A DNA stretch of 64,000 nt from contig JAPVLO010000618.1 of NCBI GenBank assembly GCA_027257055.1, positions 124,001-188,000 on the forward strand. The letters are read 5' to 3'. Positions 1-12,936 of the stretch are shown in pieces. The position numbers were made by a program, and so were the translations under genes. The notes below the pieces were generated by a model. That model was not told the origin of the DNA. It ran no database searches and saw nothing but the letters and a program-made list of their open reading frames with translations. How positions within the stretch are numbered: the first letter of the stretch is position 1; each line of letters starts with the position of its first letter. Origin of the DNA: Cephalopachus bancanus. Lineage: Eukaryota > Chordata > Mammalia > Primates > Tarsiidae.

Positions 1-347
1 AGAGGGGCATTTGGCAAAACCCATCTAGAGGACTGTTTTGTGGAGTGTAACTGAATCTTTACAGTTTTACTCACCTTCTGATTCAGTAATTCCACTTTTG
101 AGAGTTTACCTTCCAAGTAGACACTCGCCATCCTATAAGCAGTAGCAACTTCTGCAAACTGGGGCTGTTGGTGGGGGAAGACAGGCATAGTGACTCATAC
201 TCATGTCATGGTTGTGTTTCTCACTCCTTTACCTGTCCTTACTGCCTGCTGGACCAGACTGATGGCTTTTGGAAGACCAGGATTTTACTTTTTTATTTCT
301 CAGTACCCTATACCTGGCATAATTCCTGTGCAGATTAGGTGCTCAAC

Positions 348-632
348 AAATGGTTGGTTGGTTGGATGGACTGATGAATGGACAGATGGGTAGATGAGAA
401 GACAGGTGGACGAACCAGTCCTCCGGTGGATGGATGGAAAGATGGGTGGGTGGGTGGATGAATGGTTGGGTATATGAATGGGTGCATGGTGGAAGGATGG
501 ATGGGTGAGTGGGTGAATAAGTAGGCAGTTAGATGGAAGGATGGATGGGTGAGTGGGTGAATGAGTGGGCAAATTGATGGAAGGATGGGTGGGTGAGTGT
601 ATAAGCAGATGGATTGGTAGTGGATGGATATG
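348..632 (+). repeat. Degenerate (TGGA/TGGG)n tract with 44-base higher order
   Basis: A tetranucleotide-based run of TGGA, TGGG and TGAA units. The block GGAAGGATGG recurs at 491, 535 and 579 at an exact 44-base spacing, so larger units have duplicated. Reverse-strand open frames rich in H, P, S and T here are products of the repeat. Confidence 0.9.
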
Positions 633-1815
633 TACCAGCCTAATCTTTCTTCAGTCAGTCCTTTTTGATCATGAATAATCATTCCATAGTGGTACATTCT
701 GTGTGGTGAAATGTTATTTAAGAGTTTACACGTTAGTAACTGAAATGGGCTTCACTTACCCTCCTGCACTAGGACAGCATTTAGAATCAACACAACATAA
801 GTATCTCAAGATAAATTTAGTAGCATAGACTTGTTTGTCAGTATTGGATTTTAAACCTTGTAGGAAAGTTATGATGTACTATATTTGATTCTTGCTCCTA
901 AGTTTGAGAGTCTCAAAAAGGACTGTGTTCTGGGAGGCTCCGGAAACTGGCTCTGAAATGAGATCTGGGGGTGGCCCCAGCAGTTGTGGGTGCTGGCAGT
1001 GTCCCCCTTCTCTGCTTTCTTCCAACCATTTCCGCCTTTATCTTTAGGAGCCGCTGCCAAGCACCAACTGACTGGCATTGACCTTGGGCTTGTATTTGGT
1101 TGGGACAGATGGGAGGGGAGGGGAGAATGAGGATATATTCTAAATCTCAATACCAGTCACAAAATTGAGAACCTATGAAATAGAACCCTCCAGGAAAAAA
1201 TTTGCTGTAATATCAAATTCATATACAAACTGTCTACCCCAAGAGCCAACTCAGTGTACAGAGGTTAATGTGAAGAACAATTTTTCATTTACAAAACAAG
1301 CTTCTTACATGTTGATTTCAGAATGAGTACCAGAGATTTTTCATTCAAGCTCTACCCCTAGTTTGTTGCTTTAGGGCAGACGTTTACTTTGCCTGGCCTT
1401 CAATTAGCTAAGGGACAATTGAAGCTTTCTATTCTAAACTGCGCTGCTAGGTAATTATGAAGCCCATGCTGGACGGATTGGGATAACAAGGTGCAACGTG
1501 AGCTTGAGATTTTGTCAGAACAGAGCCTGATGTTGTGCGTAGCTCATGCCAGTGGAGTACAGGGCATTGAATGGAAGAGTTCTTTCTATGCAGGATGTAC
1601 TTGTGAACATGACAGCCTTATCCCAGAAGTAATAAACAGCAGCTGGAGGATGGAGACTGTGGCATGGGTCTAGTGGGCTTGTCTTTATGGCTTAATTTGC
1701 AACTGTGTTTTCCCTTTGTACACGTGGGCTTTGGAAACCCAGAGCAGGTAGGCACAGATCTGTTTACTTGGTGGTTTGGTCTTATGACTCTACCTTATTT
1801 AGAAGGAAGAGTTTT

Positions 1816-2409
1816 TGTTTGTTTATTTTTTGAGTTGAAGTCTCACTCTGTCACCCAGGCAGGGGTATAGTAGCACAATCACGACCACCACGGCATTGAT
1901 CTGCTGGTCTCAGGCAATCTTTCCACCTCAGCCTTCCAAGTAGCTGAAACCACAGGTACGTGCCACCATGCCTGGCTAATTTTTTGATTTATTGTAGAGA
2001 CGAGGTCTTGCCAAGTTGCCCAGGCTGTTCTTGAACTCCTGGACTCGGGCAATCCTTTTGCCTCCGCTTCTCAAAGTGCTGGAAGTACGGGTGTGAGCCA
2101 CTGCACCCGGCTTTTTTTTTTTACTGGTAGAGATGAGATCTTGCCAAGTTGCCCAGGCTGGTCTTAGACCCCTGGACTCAGGCAATCCTTTCATCTCCGC
2201 CTCCCAAAGTGCTGGGATTACAGATGTAAGCCACTGCGCCCGGCTTTTAAAATTTTTCTTCTTTTTTTCTTTTATTCTTTTAATTTATTGTAGAGACGAA
2301 GTCTTGCCAAGTTGCCCAGGCTGGTCTTGAAGCCCTGGGCTCAGGCAATTCTCTTGCCTCTGCCTCCCAAAATTGCTGGGATTACAGATGTGAGCCACTG
2401 AGCCCGACC
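1816..2409 (-). mobile_element. Four-arm Alu (right arm plus three left arms) with one target-site duplication
   Basis: Reading the + strand, a T-rich tail is followed by a right arm, then three successive left arms that end at about 2110, 2244 and 2409, each closing with GAGCCACTG-type or TAAGCCACTG-type sequence. A perfect 16-base duplication TAGAAGGAAGAGTTTT flanks the whole block at 1800-1815 and 2410-2425. Confidence 0.85.
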
Positions 2410-2670
2410 TAGAAGGAAGAGTTTTAAGGTGATACTTTGAGGGTTACAGGGTTTGGGCCTAGGGAGAAGAAAGTAAGACCAAGGAAACAGATTCACAAAG
2501 AACCCACGTGAAGGAAGAAGCATGCAAAAAAAGGGCAGGAATTATTTACTACTCAAGATGCTAAAGCTGAGGGAAGCAGAAAGGAAGTATGGATGAAGAT
2601 TTAGCTCAGACATCTAAGTTCTAGACAGGACAGGGAGACAAAGTCTGATACAAACAGAATTTGTGTCAAG

Positions 2671-2800
2671 TTGGGCACAGTGGTTTGTGCCTGTAGTCCC
2701 AACTACTTAGGAAGCCGAGGCAGAAGGATCACTTGAGCCAAGGAGTTCAAGTTCAGCCTGGACAACATAGCAAGACCTTGTCTCTACAAAAAATAAAATA
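2671..2800 (+). mobile_element. Alu left-arm monomer (FLAM-like)
   Basis: A single arm from GGGCACAGTGG through CCTTGTCTCTACAAAAAA; no right arm follows. Confidence 0.75.
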
Positions 2801-3400
2801 GCTCTACCTTCTGGTTGGGCTCTACCATGTGTAGCTGTAGTTGTGCAGCCTCCTTTATCCCTCTCGTGACTTTTGGGTTCTGGCCTGGAGGTTGCCTTCC
2901 CAGAAGAATTCCCAGCCCTGCCAAAAGCTACACTTTGTTCCCCAGCGTCCTGCCTCTGACAACTACCCAACTGTGCCCTTTTGAGCCAAGTGACAGGCCT
3001 GAAGCCCACGGCGCCCTCTCTTTGGACGGAGAGACTCCTGTAGCTCATGCTGACGTGGTACCCCACTCTGCTCTCCTTCTCTTGTCTCTTTTCTTCCTAG
3101 TTGACTCCTTTCTTCAGAGTTCTCACCCTTGTTGGTTGACCTTGAGTCCACATGTTAACAGTATCCTTCAGTGTTTTGGCCTTTTTCCAGAAATCCACCT
3201 CAATACACTGGCATCCATCAGCTCTCTTAGGTTCTTCCAGTCTTGAGTCCACTGGTGAGGCTGGAAACCTGCTTCCAGAGACAGCAAGCTGCAGGGTGAG
3301 TCTCTCTGCCCCAGGGCTTCCCTGGGCATCATTGGTCTTAGGAATTCTGGAAAATGGGCTCCACATGCAGACAGCCTCTCTCTTTGGGGGAGGGTAAGAC
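2801..3400. other. Repeat-poor pyrimidine-rich intron stretch
   Basis: A C/T-rich sequence that I do not recognise. Overlapping open frames exist on both strands (143 codons on +, 119 on -), but none shows splice sites, a domain or conserved-looking composition. An old LTR is possible. Confidence 0.3.
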
Positions 3401-3873
3401 AGCTTACCTGCAGTGAGTTTTTCCTTTGCTACTTTCTATTTATGTTGGCATTTGTGTGTTAGAACAGTGAAACCACTGTGTCTGGAGAAGAGTGCTGGGG
3501 AATTGAAGGCCCAGGAAGGCTAAATTCCTTCACAAAGTAACTGTGATGACTGGCTGTCCTGTCCTTCTAAGCATTCCCACTCATGCTTGGGATGCACAGC
3601 CTTTGTAGGTGTTGCTACTAAGGCCATGCGAGCTGTTGCTTGTCTGTGAATTACTCTAGGTGGGTGGCTTGCTTTTTGTTTTCAATGATGTTGTTAACTT
3701 GTTTATTTATCTTTAACTTACAAGATCCAAATAACATAAATTTTGGACTGTACAATTCAGAGACATTTCGTACATTCACAAGGCTGTTGCAACCATTGTC
3801 ATCTAATTCCAGAACATTTTTATCACCGCCCCTCAACACAAACCCTGTCCCCATTTTGTAGTCATCCATGAAA

Positions 3874-4245
<372 letters not shown>

Positions 4246-4267
4246 TTACAGACTTGGTGTCTTAAGT

Positions 4268-4554
4268 CAGTGGTCCCCAACATTTTTGGCATCAGGGACT
4301 GGCTTCATGGAAGACAATTCTACCACAGGGATGGGTGGGTGGAGAGGGGATCATCAGGCATTAGTGTTTCATAAGGAGCGCACAGCCTCGATCCCTCGCA
4401 TGCGCAGTTCACAATAGGATTCGTGCTCCTATGAGAATCTAATGCCGCTGCTGATCTGACAGATGACAGAGCTCTGTTTGCCTGCTGCTCACCCACCTCC
4501 TGCTGTGCGGCCCAGTTCCTAACAGGTCCACAGCCTGGGGGTTAGAGACTCCTA
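4268..4554. mobile_element. MER1-type hAT-Charlie nonautonomous DNA transposon
   Basis: It begins CAGTGGTCCCCAACATTTTT and ends GGGGGTTAGAGACTCCT, near-inverted ends typical of MER1. Between them are CATCAGGCATTAG and CATGCGCAGTTCACAATAGG. It is flanked by an 8-base duplication TCTTAAGT/TCTTAAAT (4260-4267, 4555-4562), as expected for hAT. Confidence 0.85.
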
Positions 4555-5456
4555 TCTTAAATGATGGTTAGGTACTTGCAGTTAGTCTCAGAAATTGATT
4601 TAACTCATCTGCTTTCTGAAGGCCCACACATTTGAAGTAAAAAAAAAAAGGAAAACAGTTCTGTGAGTCAGTTTGTTCTCAATGTAAATAGAACATGCAT
4701 TCAAATATTCCCAAGTGTTTTGTGTTTTTTGTACCTGCACAAACCCAAAGAGTTCCTGGGGTAGGACATCAGAGCCAGAGCCAGAAGTGTGTGGTAGGTC
4801 TGCATCCCACTGGACCCACAGGTCCTCCCATTTTTACCACATAACTCACACCGCCTCCACCACCATGAGACTCCAGAAGGAAGGCGAAGGAGGACTGACG
4901 CATGAGTGGTGGCAGAGTGGTTGTCTCAGAAGTGTTTCTGCTTCAGGCTTTCTCACACATAGCACTTGGAGCACATCCCTGGGAACATGCCTGTCCTCTG
5001 TGAGTTTAAATGTTGGCGTCTTCATTCCCATGCAAAATCTTAAAATTCCCATCAGAATATTCTGGATGGTGTATACATCATAGTGCATGTGTATGTGTGT
5101 GCATGTGTATAGTAATCTCATTGTCTGTGGGAATAACGTAATTGCCCCTGGTTGGAAGGAAAGAATAAGTCCAGGCTCCCATGTTAAGTATGCTCTCCCT
5201 CTATATGAGGGACAAGACATCGGGTGCCATGCCAGCAGAGCTCTGTGTCCTGTTAATCGAAGGAAAAGTGATTGAGATGAGTCCTCTTGTGGCATTAGGA
5301 AGCCATGATAGCTGGACCCAGAAGAAACAGGACTGCAGTGCCCAGGGTCACTGTGTTGTAGTTCATTCCCAGCAAAGACACGTCACCCAACATATGAAGT
5401 AACATCAGCTTTAGAGTTTTGCTTACATATAACTTGCAAATTTGTTTTGTGTTTTA

Positions 5457-6035
<579 letters not shown>

Positions 6036-6235
6036 CACCCTTTCCACATCCACAGGGATGTGGATGTCCGTAGCAGAACTTGTCAGGCCACCTCCCTTCA
6101 AGTCCAATTGTGTCTTTATGGTATTTGAATTTTATTTAATCTCGGTTTTTTAAAAATCTCATTCAACACTGGGAGTCCACAAGAAAACTTTTTTTTTGTT
6201 TATTTAAAATGAGTCTGTGTACTAAGTGACTCTAG

Positions 6236-6310
6236 CTCAGAAGTCGACAGACTTTGCAGAGGATCAGATGGTAAATATGTTTGTCTCTGATTTGTTCACC
6301 TCTCAGCAGA
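6236..6310 (-). mobile_element. hAT-type MER fragment
   Basis: AGTCGACAGACTTTGCAGAG followed by GATCAGATGGTAAATATG is the reverse complement of one end of the element seen whole at 6780-6985. Confidence 0.45.
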
Positions 6311-6779
6311 CCCTACATGGCAGAACTGGAGTCAGTATGACACAGACCCTGTCTCTGAGTAGAAAGTCTCTGCATGGCCATGAAGTTCCATGTGCAGTTC
6401 CCCGTGTGGTCCTCTGGTCACTGTCTTCACCCACTGTATACACACCAAAGCTTCCTCCTGGCTCACCCCCTCTTGAGCAAATCCCATACAGTCCCCTGGC
6501 TGCAGCTCATCCTTCCTGGGACCACTTCTGGAATCTTCTGTGGAGTCTGGGTCTCATAGTTTATGTTTATGATACACTCTCTCATCAGGTTCACCCAAAT
6601 CAGGTAATATTAGAAGGTTGAGGGGTCTAGGTAGGGTTCACTCAGAAACAGGTTAATGGGCAAGTAGAGCAGCCTTTCTGGAAGAATATGATCAAGCATC
6701 CCTAACCTCCCTGGGTTTTAGCTCCAGGGGAGCAGATGTCGAGATGACTCAACAGAGAAAAGGGTTGTGTAACCATCGC

Positions 6780-6985
6780 TTTTGTCATTGGGTGGTAAAC
6801 TGTGGTCTGCTGCCTGTTTTTGTAAATAAAGTTTTATCGGCATGCAGCCATACCCACGTGCTCACAGGTTGCCTGTGGCTGCTTCCTCTCTGAAACCGCA
6901 GAATTGAGTCACTGCAACAGAGCCAAAAATATCTGCTATCTGGCCCTTTGCACAAAGGTTTGCCAGCTGTGTTGGGTTTCATTTA
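6780..6985 (+). mobile_element. hAT-type nonautonomous transposon
   Basis: TTTTTGTAAATAAAGTTTTA near the start, CTATCTGGCCCTTTGCA and TTTGCCAGC near the end. Same family as 35210-35440; I do not assign a subfamily. Confidence 0.6.
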
Positions 6986-7493
6986 GGGATGTAAGGCAAA
7001 GTCTTGAGTGTGCCTTTGGGACAGGGACCATGGAACTGATGGCGGTCGGCTGGAGGTTTTCCAAGAGGCTTCTTTGTAGTAGGCTATAATTCTCTTGCAA
7101 CATGATATCCATCTCTTCATCGTTGTCATTTTCCTTGTCTCTAGTGTGGTTGTTGAACTTTGGGGAGTGTGCTTTGTCCGAGTGGAGGTAGCTGTGGCTT
7201 GTTCACAGCCTGAGAATGCAGAATGCTGTCAACACCAGCCACTCTGACTTGTAGTGACAGTGTGGGATAGGGAAGGTTGTCCTTGGACCACAAGGACCAG
7301 GCATGCCACCCCATTCATGGGAAATGTCTTGGAAAAGTTTCAAGGTTTCATCAAGACTGTCCAAGAGGTGAGGAGGAAGAGTTCTTTCAGAATATAAAAG
7401 GGCTAGGGTAGTTCTTTTTGTTCTATTTCTTTTTTATTTGTGGAATTTTTTTGAGGATACAAATGTTTTATGTCAATCAAAAGCAGATTTGGA

Positions 7494-7885
7494 CTAGGTG
7501 CATTGACTCACACCCGTATCCCAGCACTTTGGGATGGATTGCTTGAAACCAGGCATTTAAGACCAGCCTAGGCAACATAGTGAGACCGCATCTCTACAAA
7601 ATAAAAAATAAAAAAAATCAACCAGGTGTGCGACTGCAGTTCCAGCCATTCAAGAGGCAGAGGCAGGAGGATCACTTGAGGCCAGGAGTTCAAGACCCAC
7701 ATGGGCAACGTAAGGAGACCCCATCTCTACAAAAAATTAGCCAGAGGTAGTGGCACGCTTCTGTAGCCTCAGCTACTTGGGAGACTGAGGCACAGGATTG
7801 CTTGGGCCCAGGAATTCAAGGATACAGTGAGCTGTGACCACGCCACTGCACTCTAACCTGGGTGACAGTACAAGACCCCATCTTA
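7494..7885 (+). mobile_element. Three-arm Alu
   Basis: A left arm to about 7610 is followed by a second left-like arm (about 7620-7732, ending CATCTCTACAAAAAATTAGC) and a normal right arm with GCCACTGCACTCTAACCTGG. Confidence 0.7.
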
Positions 7886-7900
7886 AAAATATATAAATTC

Positions 7901-8179
7901 TTTTTTTTTTTCCTTGAGTTGGAGTCTCACTCTGTCACCCAGACTGGAGTGCAGTGGCCGCTCCCGGCCACCGCAGCCTCGACCTGCTGGGCTCCGGCGA
8001 TTCTTCCGCCTCTGCCTTCCAAGTAGCGGGAACTACAGGCGTGCGGTACCACGCCCGGCTGATTTTTTGATTTATTGTAGCGATGAGGTCTCGTCAAGTT
8101 GCCCAGGCGGGTCTCGAACCCGTGGGCTCAGGCAATCCACTCACCTCAGCCTCCCAAAGGCGCGGGATTACAGGTGGAG
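7901..8179 (-). mobile_element. Young-type Alu, first of two at one target site
   Basis: Reverse-complement copy with GGAGTGCAGTGGCCGCTCCC (second hairpin) and a nearly perfect T-arm-like element near 8107-8123. The 5' end is truncated after GGATTACAGGTGGAG. Flanked by AAAATATATAAATTC (7886-7900) and AAAATATAAATTC (8180-8192). Confidence 0.9.
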
Positions 8180-8192
8180 AAAATATAAATTC

Positions 8193-8482
8193 TTTTTTTT
8201 TTTTTTTTGAGTTGGAGTCTCACTCTGTCGCCCAGACTGGAGTGCAGTGGCCGCTCCTGGCCACCACAGCCTCGACCTGCTGGGCTCCGGCGATCCTTCC
8301 GCCTCAGCCTTCCGAGTAGCCGGAATTACAGGCATGCACCACCACGCCCGGCTGATTTTTTGATTTATTGTAGAGATGAGGTCTCGCTGCCCAGGCGGGT
8401 CTCGAACCCGCGGGTTCAGGCAATTCACTCACCTCAGCCTCCCAAAGGCGTGGGATTACAGGCTGAGCCACCGAGCCCGGCT
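8193..8482 (-). mobile_element. Young Alu with small ACTT-region deletion, second at the same site
   Basis: Full-length reverse-complement copy with a perfect T-arm-like hairpin at 8395-8411. It lacks about five bases where other copies read AAGTTG (GTCTCGCTGCCCAGG here). Flanked by AAAATATAAATTC on both sides (8180-8192, 8483-8495). Confidence 0.92.
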
Positions 8483-8879
8483 AAAATATAAATTCTTATA
8501 ATGTATTTTGAGTTACTCAATTTCTAAGTGTTAGAAACACACCTTTGGGGGACTAAGTGCAATGAAATATTTAATCAACTACCAGCTACTTATTGGATTC
8601 CTATTCTGTGTGTGGTCTTGCAGTGTATGTTAAACAGCTGGGATAGGAAGATGGCCTGGGACAAATGACACCCTCTCTTAGTGACAGAGGCATGTACTTG
8701 GTAAAGTAATACATGAAGATGAAAAGTACTGACAAGATGAAAAGGGCTTTGGAGTCAAAGACATAGCTCATATCTTCCTTCTGCTTCTCAGTGTGATTGC
8801 ATCAGGCCACCCAAACTTGCTAACCTCACATCTCTGGACAATGGGGATATCCATAGGAATTTTTCTGTCTGTCTTACTT

Positions 8880-8999
8880 TGTAGAGATAGGGTTTCGCTA
8901 TTTTGCCCAGGCTGCTCTCAAACTCCCGGCCTCAAGCAGTCTTCCCACCTCAGCCTCTCAAAGTGCTGGGATTACAGGCATAAGCCACCATACCCAGCC
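8880..8999 (-). mobile_element. Alu left-arm monomer (FLAM-like)
   Basis: Runs from GTAGAGATAGGGTTTCGC to CATACCCAGCC on the + strand; a single arm only. Confidence 0.75.
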
Positions 9000-11900
9000 C
9001 ATAGCTACTTTTCTCACAGACTTATTTAGATGCTTATGGGATATAACATTAATGTCGCAGCCCAGTGCCTTAAGAGTGAATAGATGTAGAAAAAAATTAA
9101 AACTAAAATAGCAGTAATACAACAGAGGCTGCAAAGTAGCATGTTGTTATTTGGTGAAATGAACAGAAGCCAGAAGTAATTGCTGTGAGTAGAGATTGAC
9201 AGCAGCAGGTTGGAAAGGGAAAATCTGTCCTGGTGGCCAAACCCAGGACTCGGGAGGGTGGTGGCTCTCTGGGTGGCAAGGGGCTGCTCTTAGACCCAGT
9301 AGCAGGAGAGGTGGATTGGCAAGGCTGTGACACTGAGGTCTGGGACTGTGTAAGGAGTGGAGCTGGAGTACAGGGCCTTTAAATACAGATCAATTTGAAA
9401 TGATGAGTTGGGAAAGTCAGGGGCAGCCTGTGACTTAACTGCTTTGTCTTCTTCCCCAAATGCCTTGCATGCACGAAAACTTCTGGAAACACTTGTTAGT
9501 TGGTTGATGGATTACATTCCTGACGAGTGTGTAATCAACCCAAGAATATAGATGGACATTGAGTAGGCTATCGAATGTCATCTTTTGCCTCATTGTGGCT
9601 ATGAAGTTGAACCATGTGTCACATATGTTATACGATTGTCTAGTGTCATCAAGTAGATAGAGCTACATAACGTCAATGCAGTAGGCTTTTCTCTATTTCC
9701 CCCTATTAAATAAAAAGGAAGACCCTAGCTGTTTAGGGCTTAAAAGGACAGGCCATCTGGGGTTTAAGCATTGAAGTGTTAGGAACACTCCCCAGGTCAG
9801 GAGTGACTGGTGAAGTGATGGGAAATACACACGGAGCCTCCCCCCGTGGAGGTGAAAGTTGACGGAGCCTGCGTGAACTTGTCCGTGACAAGGCAGCAGG
9901 CACAGGCAGGCCAGCTGTTGCGAGCTTGGCTTCGAGACTCCTCGGAGCTGTAGGCGGTGAGATTCAAGGGCTGCAGCAGAGGCGGGCTGCGGGTCCCTGA
10001 AGCACATTGCTGCCTTCGTGGCTTGGCGAGCCCCGATTCTCCACAGGGAGCAGAGAGCTGGGTAAGGGACCCCTGCGTTTGCTCTCCGGCAGCTCATCCC
10101 AGACGGGGCTGCTTTCATAATGCCTGAGCTATTTGTTAGGGCTTTGTAGTTCCCGGTGACTCTTTTGTTCTGTTGTCATGAAGGGCAGGTTGCTTGTCAG
10201 CTCACAATGCTGTGGGTAAGATCTGGCGAGGTCTGCAAACATTTTCTTTGTTTATTGTCCCGCCTGAAGATGAACAACGATGCCATTTGGGGTGCAGACT
10301 ATGGCTGTGACTCTGCAGGCGTGCACGTATGTGCGCAGGCACGCTCGCCTGCACTGATGTGTGCTTGTGGATGCGTGCGATGTTTGCAGCTTTAGTTTTC
10401 ACCGTTAGCTAAAAGCACACTGGAACTGGGAAGGCAGAGCTCTTAATACCGGGCTCTGGGCTGGAAGCCGTGGCACGTCGTCTCCACTGGCGGTGCCGGC
10501 AGCCTGTGGCGTGAGGGGCCGTTGCTCCGTGTGAGTCCTGCAGATGGGTCCCCGAGGGAGCTGGCCGAGGGACACCAGCAGCACGCAGAGACCTGTCCGC
10601 CTCGTTTTGCCTTTTCTTTTTCAGTAGCAGTAAGGAGCAGCAGTGATTCCCATTACTCAGGCATTGAATGCAGACATTGAAAGAAAATGGTGAGTCAGCC
10701 ACATCCAGATGAAAAAAAAAGCAGTGAAATCAGGTGTGCATGTTTAGTCATGACGATGCTCTGTGGGTATCTGCACATCGCCTGCTGGGCAGTGAAAACA
10801 TTTACGTGGGAAAAATGGAATCCTATGGTTCTTTGCATTTTCCAGTTATTTTAATTTGCTCTCTTTGGTGTGATTGTGATGGTTTAAGGGTTGTACTGTA
10901 CATTTGCTCTGTTTTTCCTTTATGTTGTGATAAAAGAAACAGATGATTATTTTGGGCCCCATTTCTAAATGATTAGAAGGCCACTGCTTTACTAAAGGAA
11001 GCTTTGTGTGCTCACAGGGTCGATGCCATTTTCCCAGGGAAATTACTGTACAGATAGGGATGTACACACACGCACGCTCTCTCTCTGTTTGGGTCTGCAT
11101 TTACTGACTCACATGAGTAGGTGTCATTTTTGAAATGCATGTTTAGTGGCTGTGCTAGTTGAAAGGGTAAAGGGAAAAGGAGTTTGAAGAAAGGTTTTCA
11201 GAAATCTACCTGGCAGCATTTACAAGTAAGCAACCTACTGCCTTGTAGACTGTCTTAAGATTTATAAGGTGACTGGAAAATAATATTTTAACATGTCATA
11301 TAAAAAATTGAAGATTTGGTATAGTTTTGACGAATGGTGGGCATGTTTCTTTTCCTGGCAAAATAGAGCCTTTAAGAGCATATTCTACAAGTATTTTTGA
11401 TGATTTTGTTGCAGAAAAGTATTGCATGAGTGGTAGAAATAAAGACATGTCTTTCTTTTGTCATACATAGTAGAAAAAACATTTTGTCCTTTCTCCCTCT
11501 CTGTCCGTCTGTCTGTCTCTGTGACTCACACACATACCTTTAGGCAAAAATTTACAGGAGAATTTTCGTTTGTGGAGGCATGAACACAACACACACAAAA
11601 GCAATTTTGTACAGAGTGTTAGGAATAGCCATACATGTTATAACCACATAGGTTGCAGAAGGCTTCTGTTACCCAGCTGGAGCGACATGACCCTAGTAAG
11701 TGTGCACTCTCTGCTGCTTGTTTTGCATAGGCTGACTGTTCCCCCAAAGCCTGACTTTGGATTTTGAAGGTTGGGGAAGGTGATGTTTTATGTGGCCTTT
11801 GAAATTCTCTACTCTTCACTATCTTTAATTCTTGACCTCTTGTGGGCATTAAAATTAAGAATACCAGGGTGGGGAAGCAACAGACAAGCTGGTATGTCGT

Positions 11901-12936
11901 GTCCACCCAGATCCACCCATCTTTCTTCTGTCCTTGGACACTGTGCTTTCTAGCAGGCTTTTCCTAGAGCAGATTAGATAGCCGGGTCATTTCTGGGAGG
12001 CTTGTAGACATCCCTGGATGTCTGAAGAAATCCTACAGAAGAAATCCTATTAAATTATTAAATTATTTAATAATTTACCTTTAAAACAAAATATTTGCCA
12101 AATGCTTTGTGAAAATTCCTGAAAGTTTGTCATTCCTTTTCACATACATCACAGTGCAGGTACCTTGTTCATTTTATAGTCAAGGTGAGGGTTAACTGAC
12201 TGGATTCTTACAGCTAGTTAATGGAGAGGTCTCAAATGCAGTGTGACTGATTTTCAGTGTGATGGGCTCCTGTTCACTAATGTGAGAAGGTCCTACAGGT
12301 AAGCACAGCCTGAATGTAGAATTGATACATGATGCCGAAGCTATTCTCTCACTAACTTTCATATCCATATCTAGTGGGCTGATGGCGCAGTGAGATGGAA
12401 TTTCAATTTGGGCTTCTGGGGGTGGGGGGTCGCGGTACAGAGACCCACTCACCATGTGTGGCTTGCGAGTCGCCTGACCTTTCTGACCCTCCATTTCTTC
12501 ATCCATAAGATCATAAAATAAGGAACTTAGATTAAATTATTTTGAGGGTCCCTTTCAGCTATATTAGCATTTGATTCTTTGGGAGAGAAGCCAGGGACTT
12601 GAATTCCCCTTCAAATCATATAGCAAGCCTCACTGGCTGATTCGTGGTTGTGTTGTTTTGTTCATTTGCCATCATCATTTCCATGTACAAAAACATATAA
12701 ATATACATGAGGCACACACATACATGTAGTATCTTTGATAGCCATTTACAACTAAAATAAGCTCTGTCAGCAGACGCTGTTTTCTGTCAACAGGGCTCTG
12801 TTGGTGGCAGTGCTGGCGACAGTTAAGCCTACTTAGGGGTTCTGTGCTAAAGCCTCACAAAGCCAGCTTCTCATGGACGAGGCTCTCTCAGGTATAGCTT
12901 GCGTGGAATTTGTTTTTTAATTATTAAAAAAAATTT
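9000..12936. other. Long repeat-poor intron block with GC/CpG-rich core
   Basis: About 3.9 kb without a SINE, the longest such stretch in the window. A core at about 9840-10580 is visibly richer in GC and CpG than its surroundings. A possible MIR remnant lies near 12150-12245 (reverse). Open frames here (141 codons on - at 9693-10118, 97 on - at 10409-10702) show no splice context. It may hold regulatory sequence, but nothing specific is recognised. Confidence 0.4.

Noticed and set aside
491..632. Regularly spaced repeats as a CRISPR array
   Set aside because: The spacers are themselves TGGA-type repeats and the DNA is clearly vertebrate.
4846..5295. 149-codon reverse frame as a gene
   Set aside because: No splice context or recognisable domain; length is within chance for a window this size.
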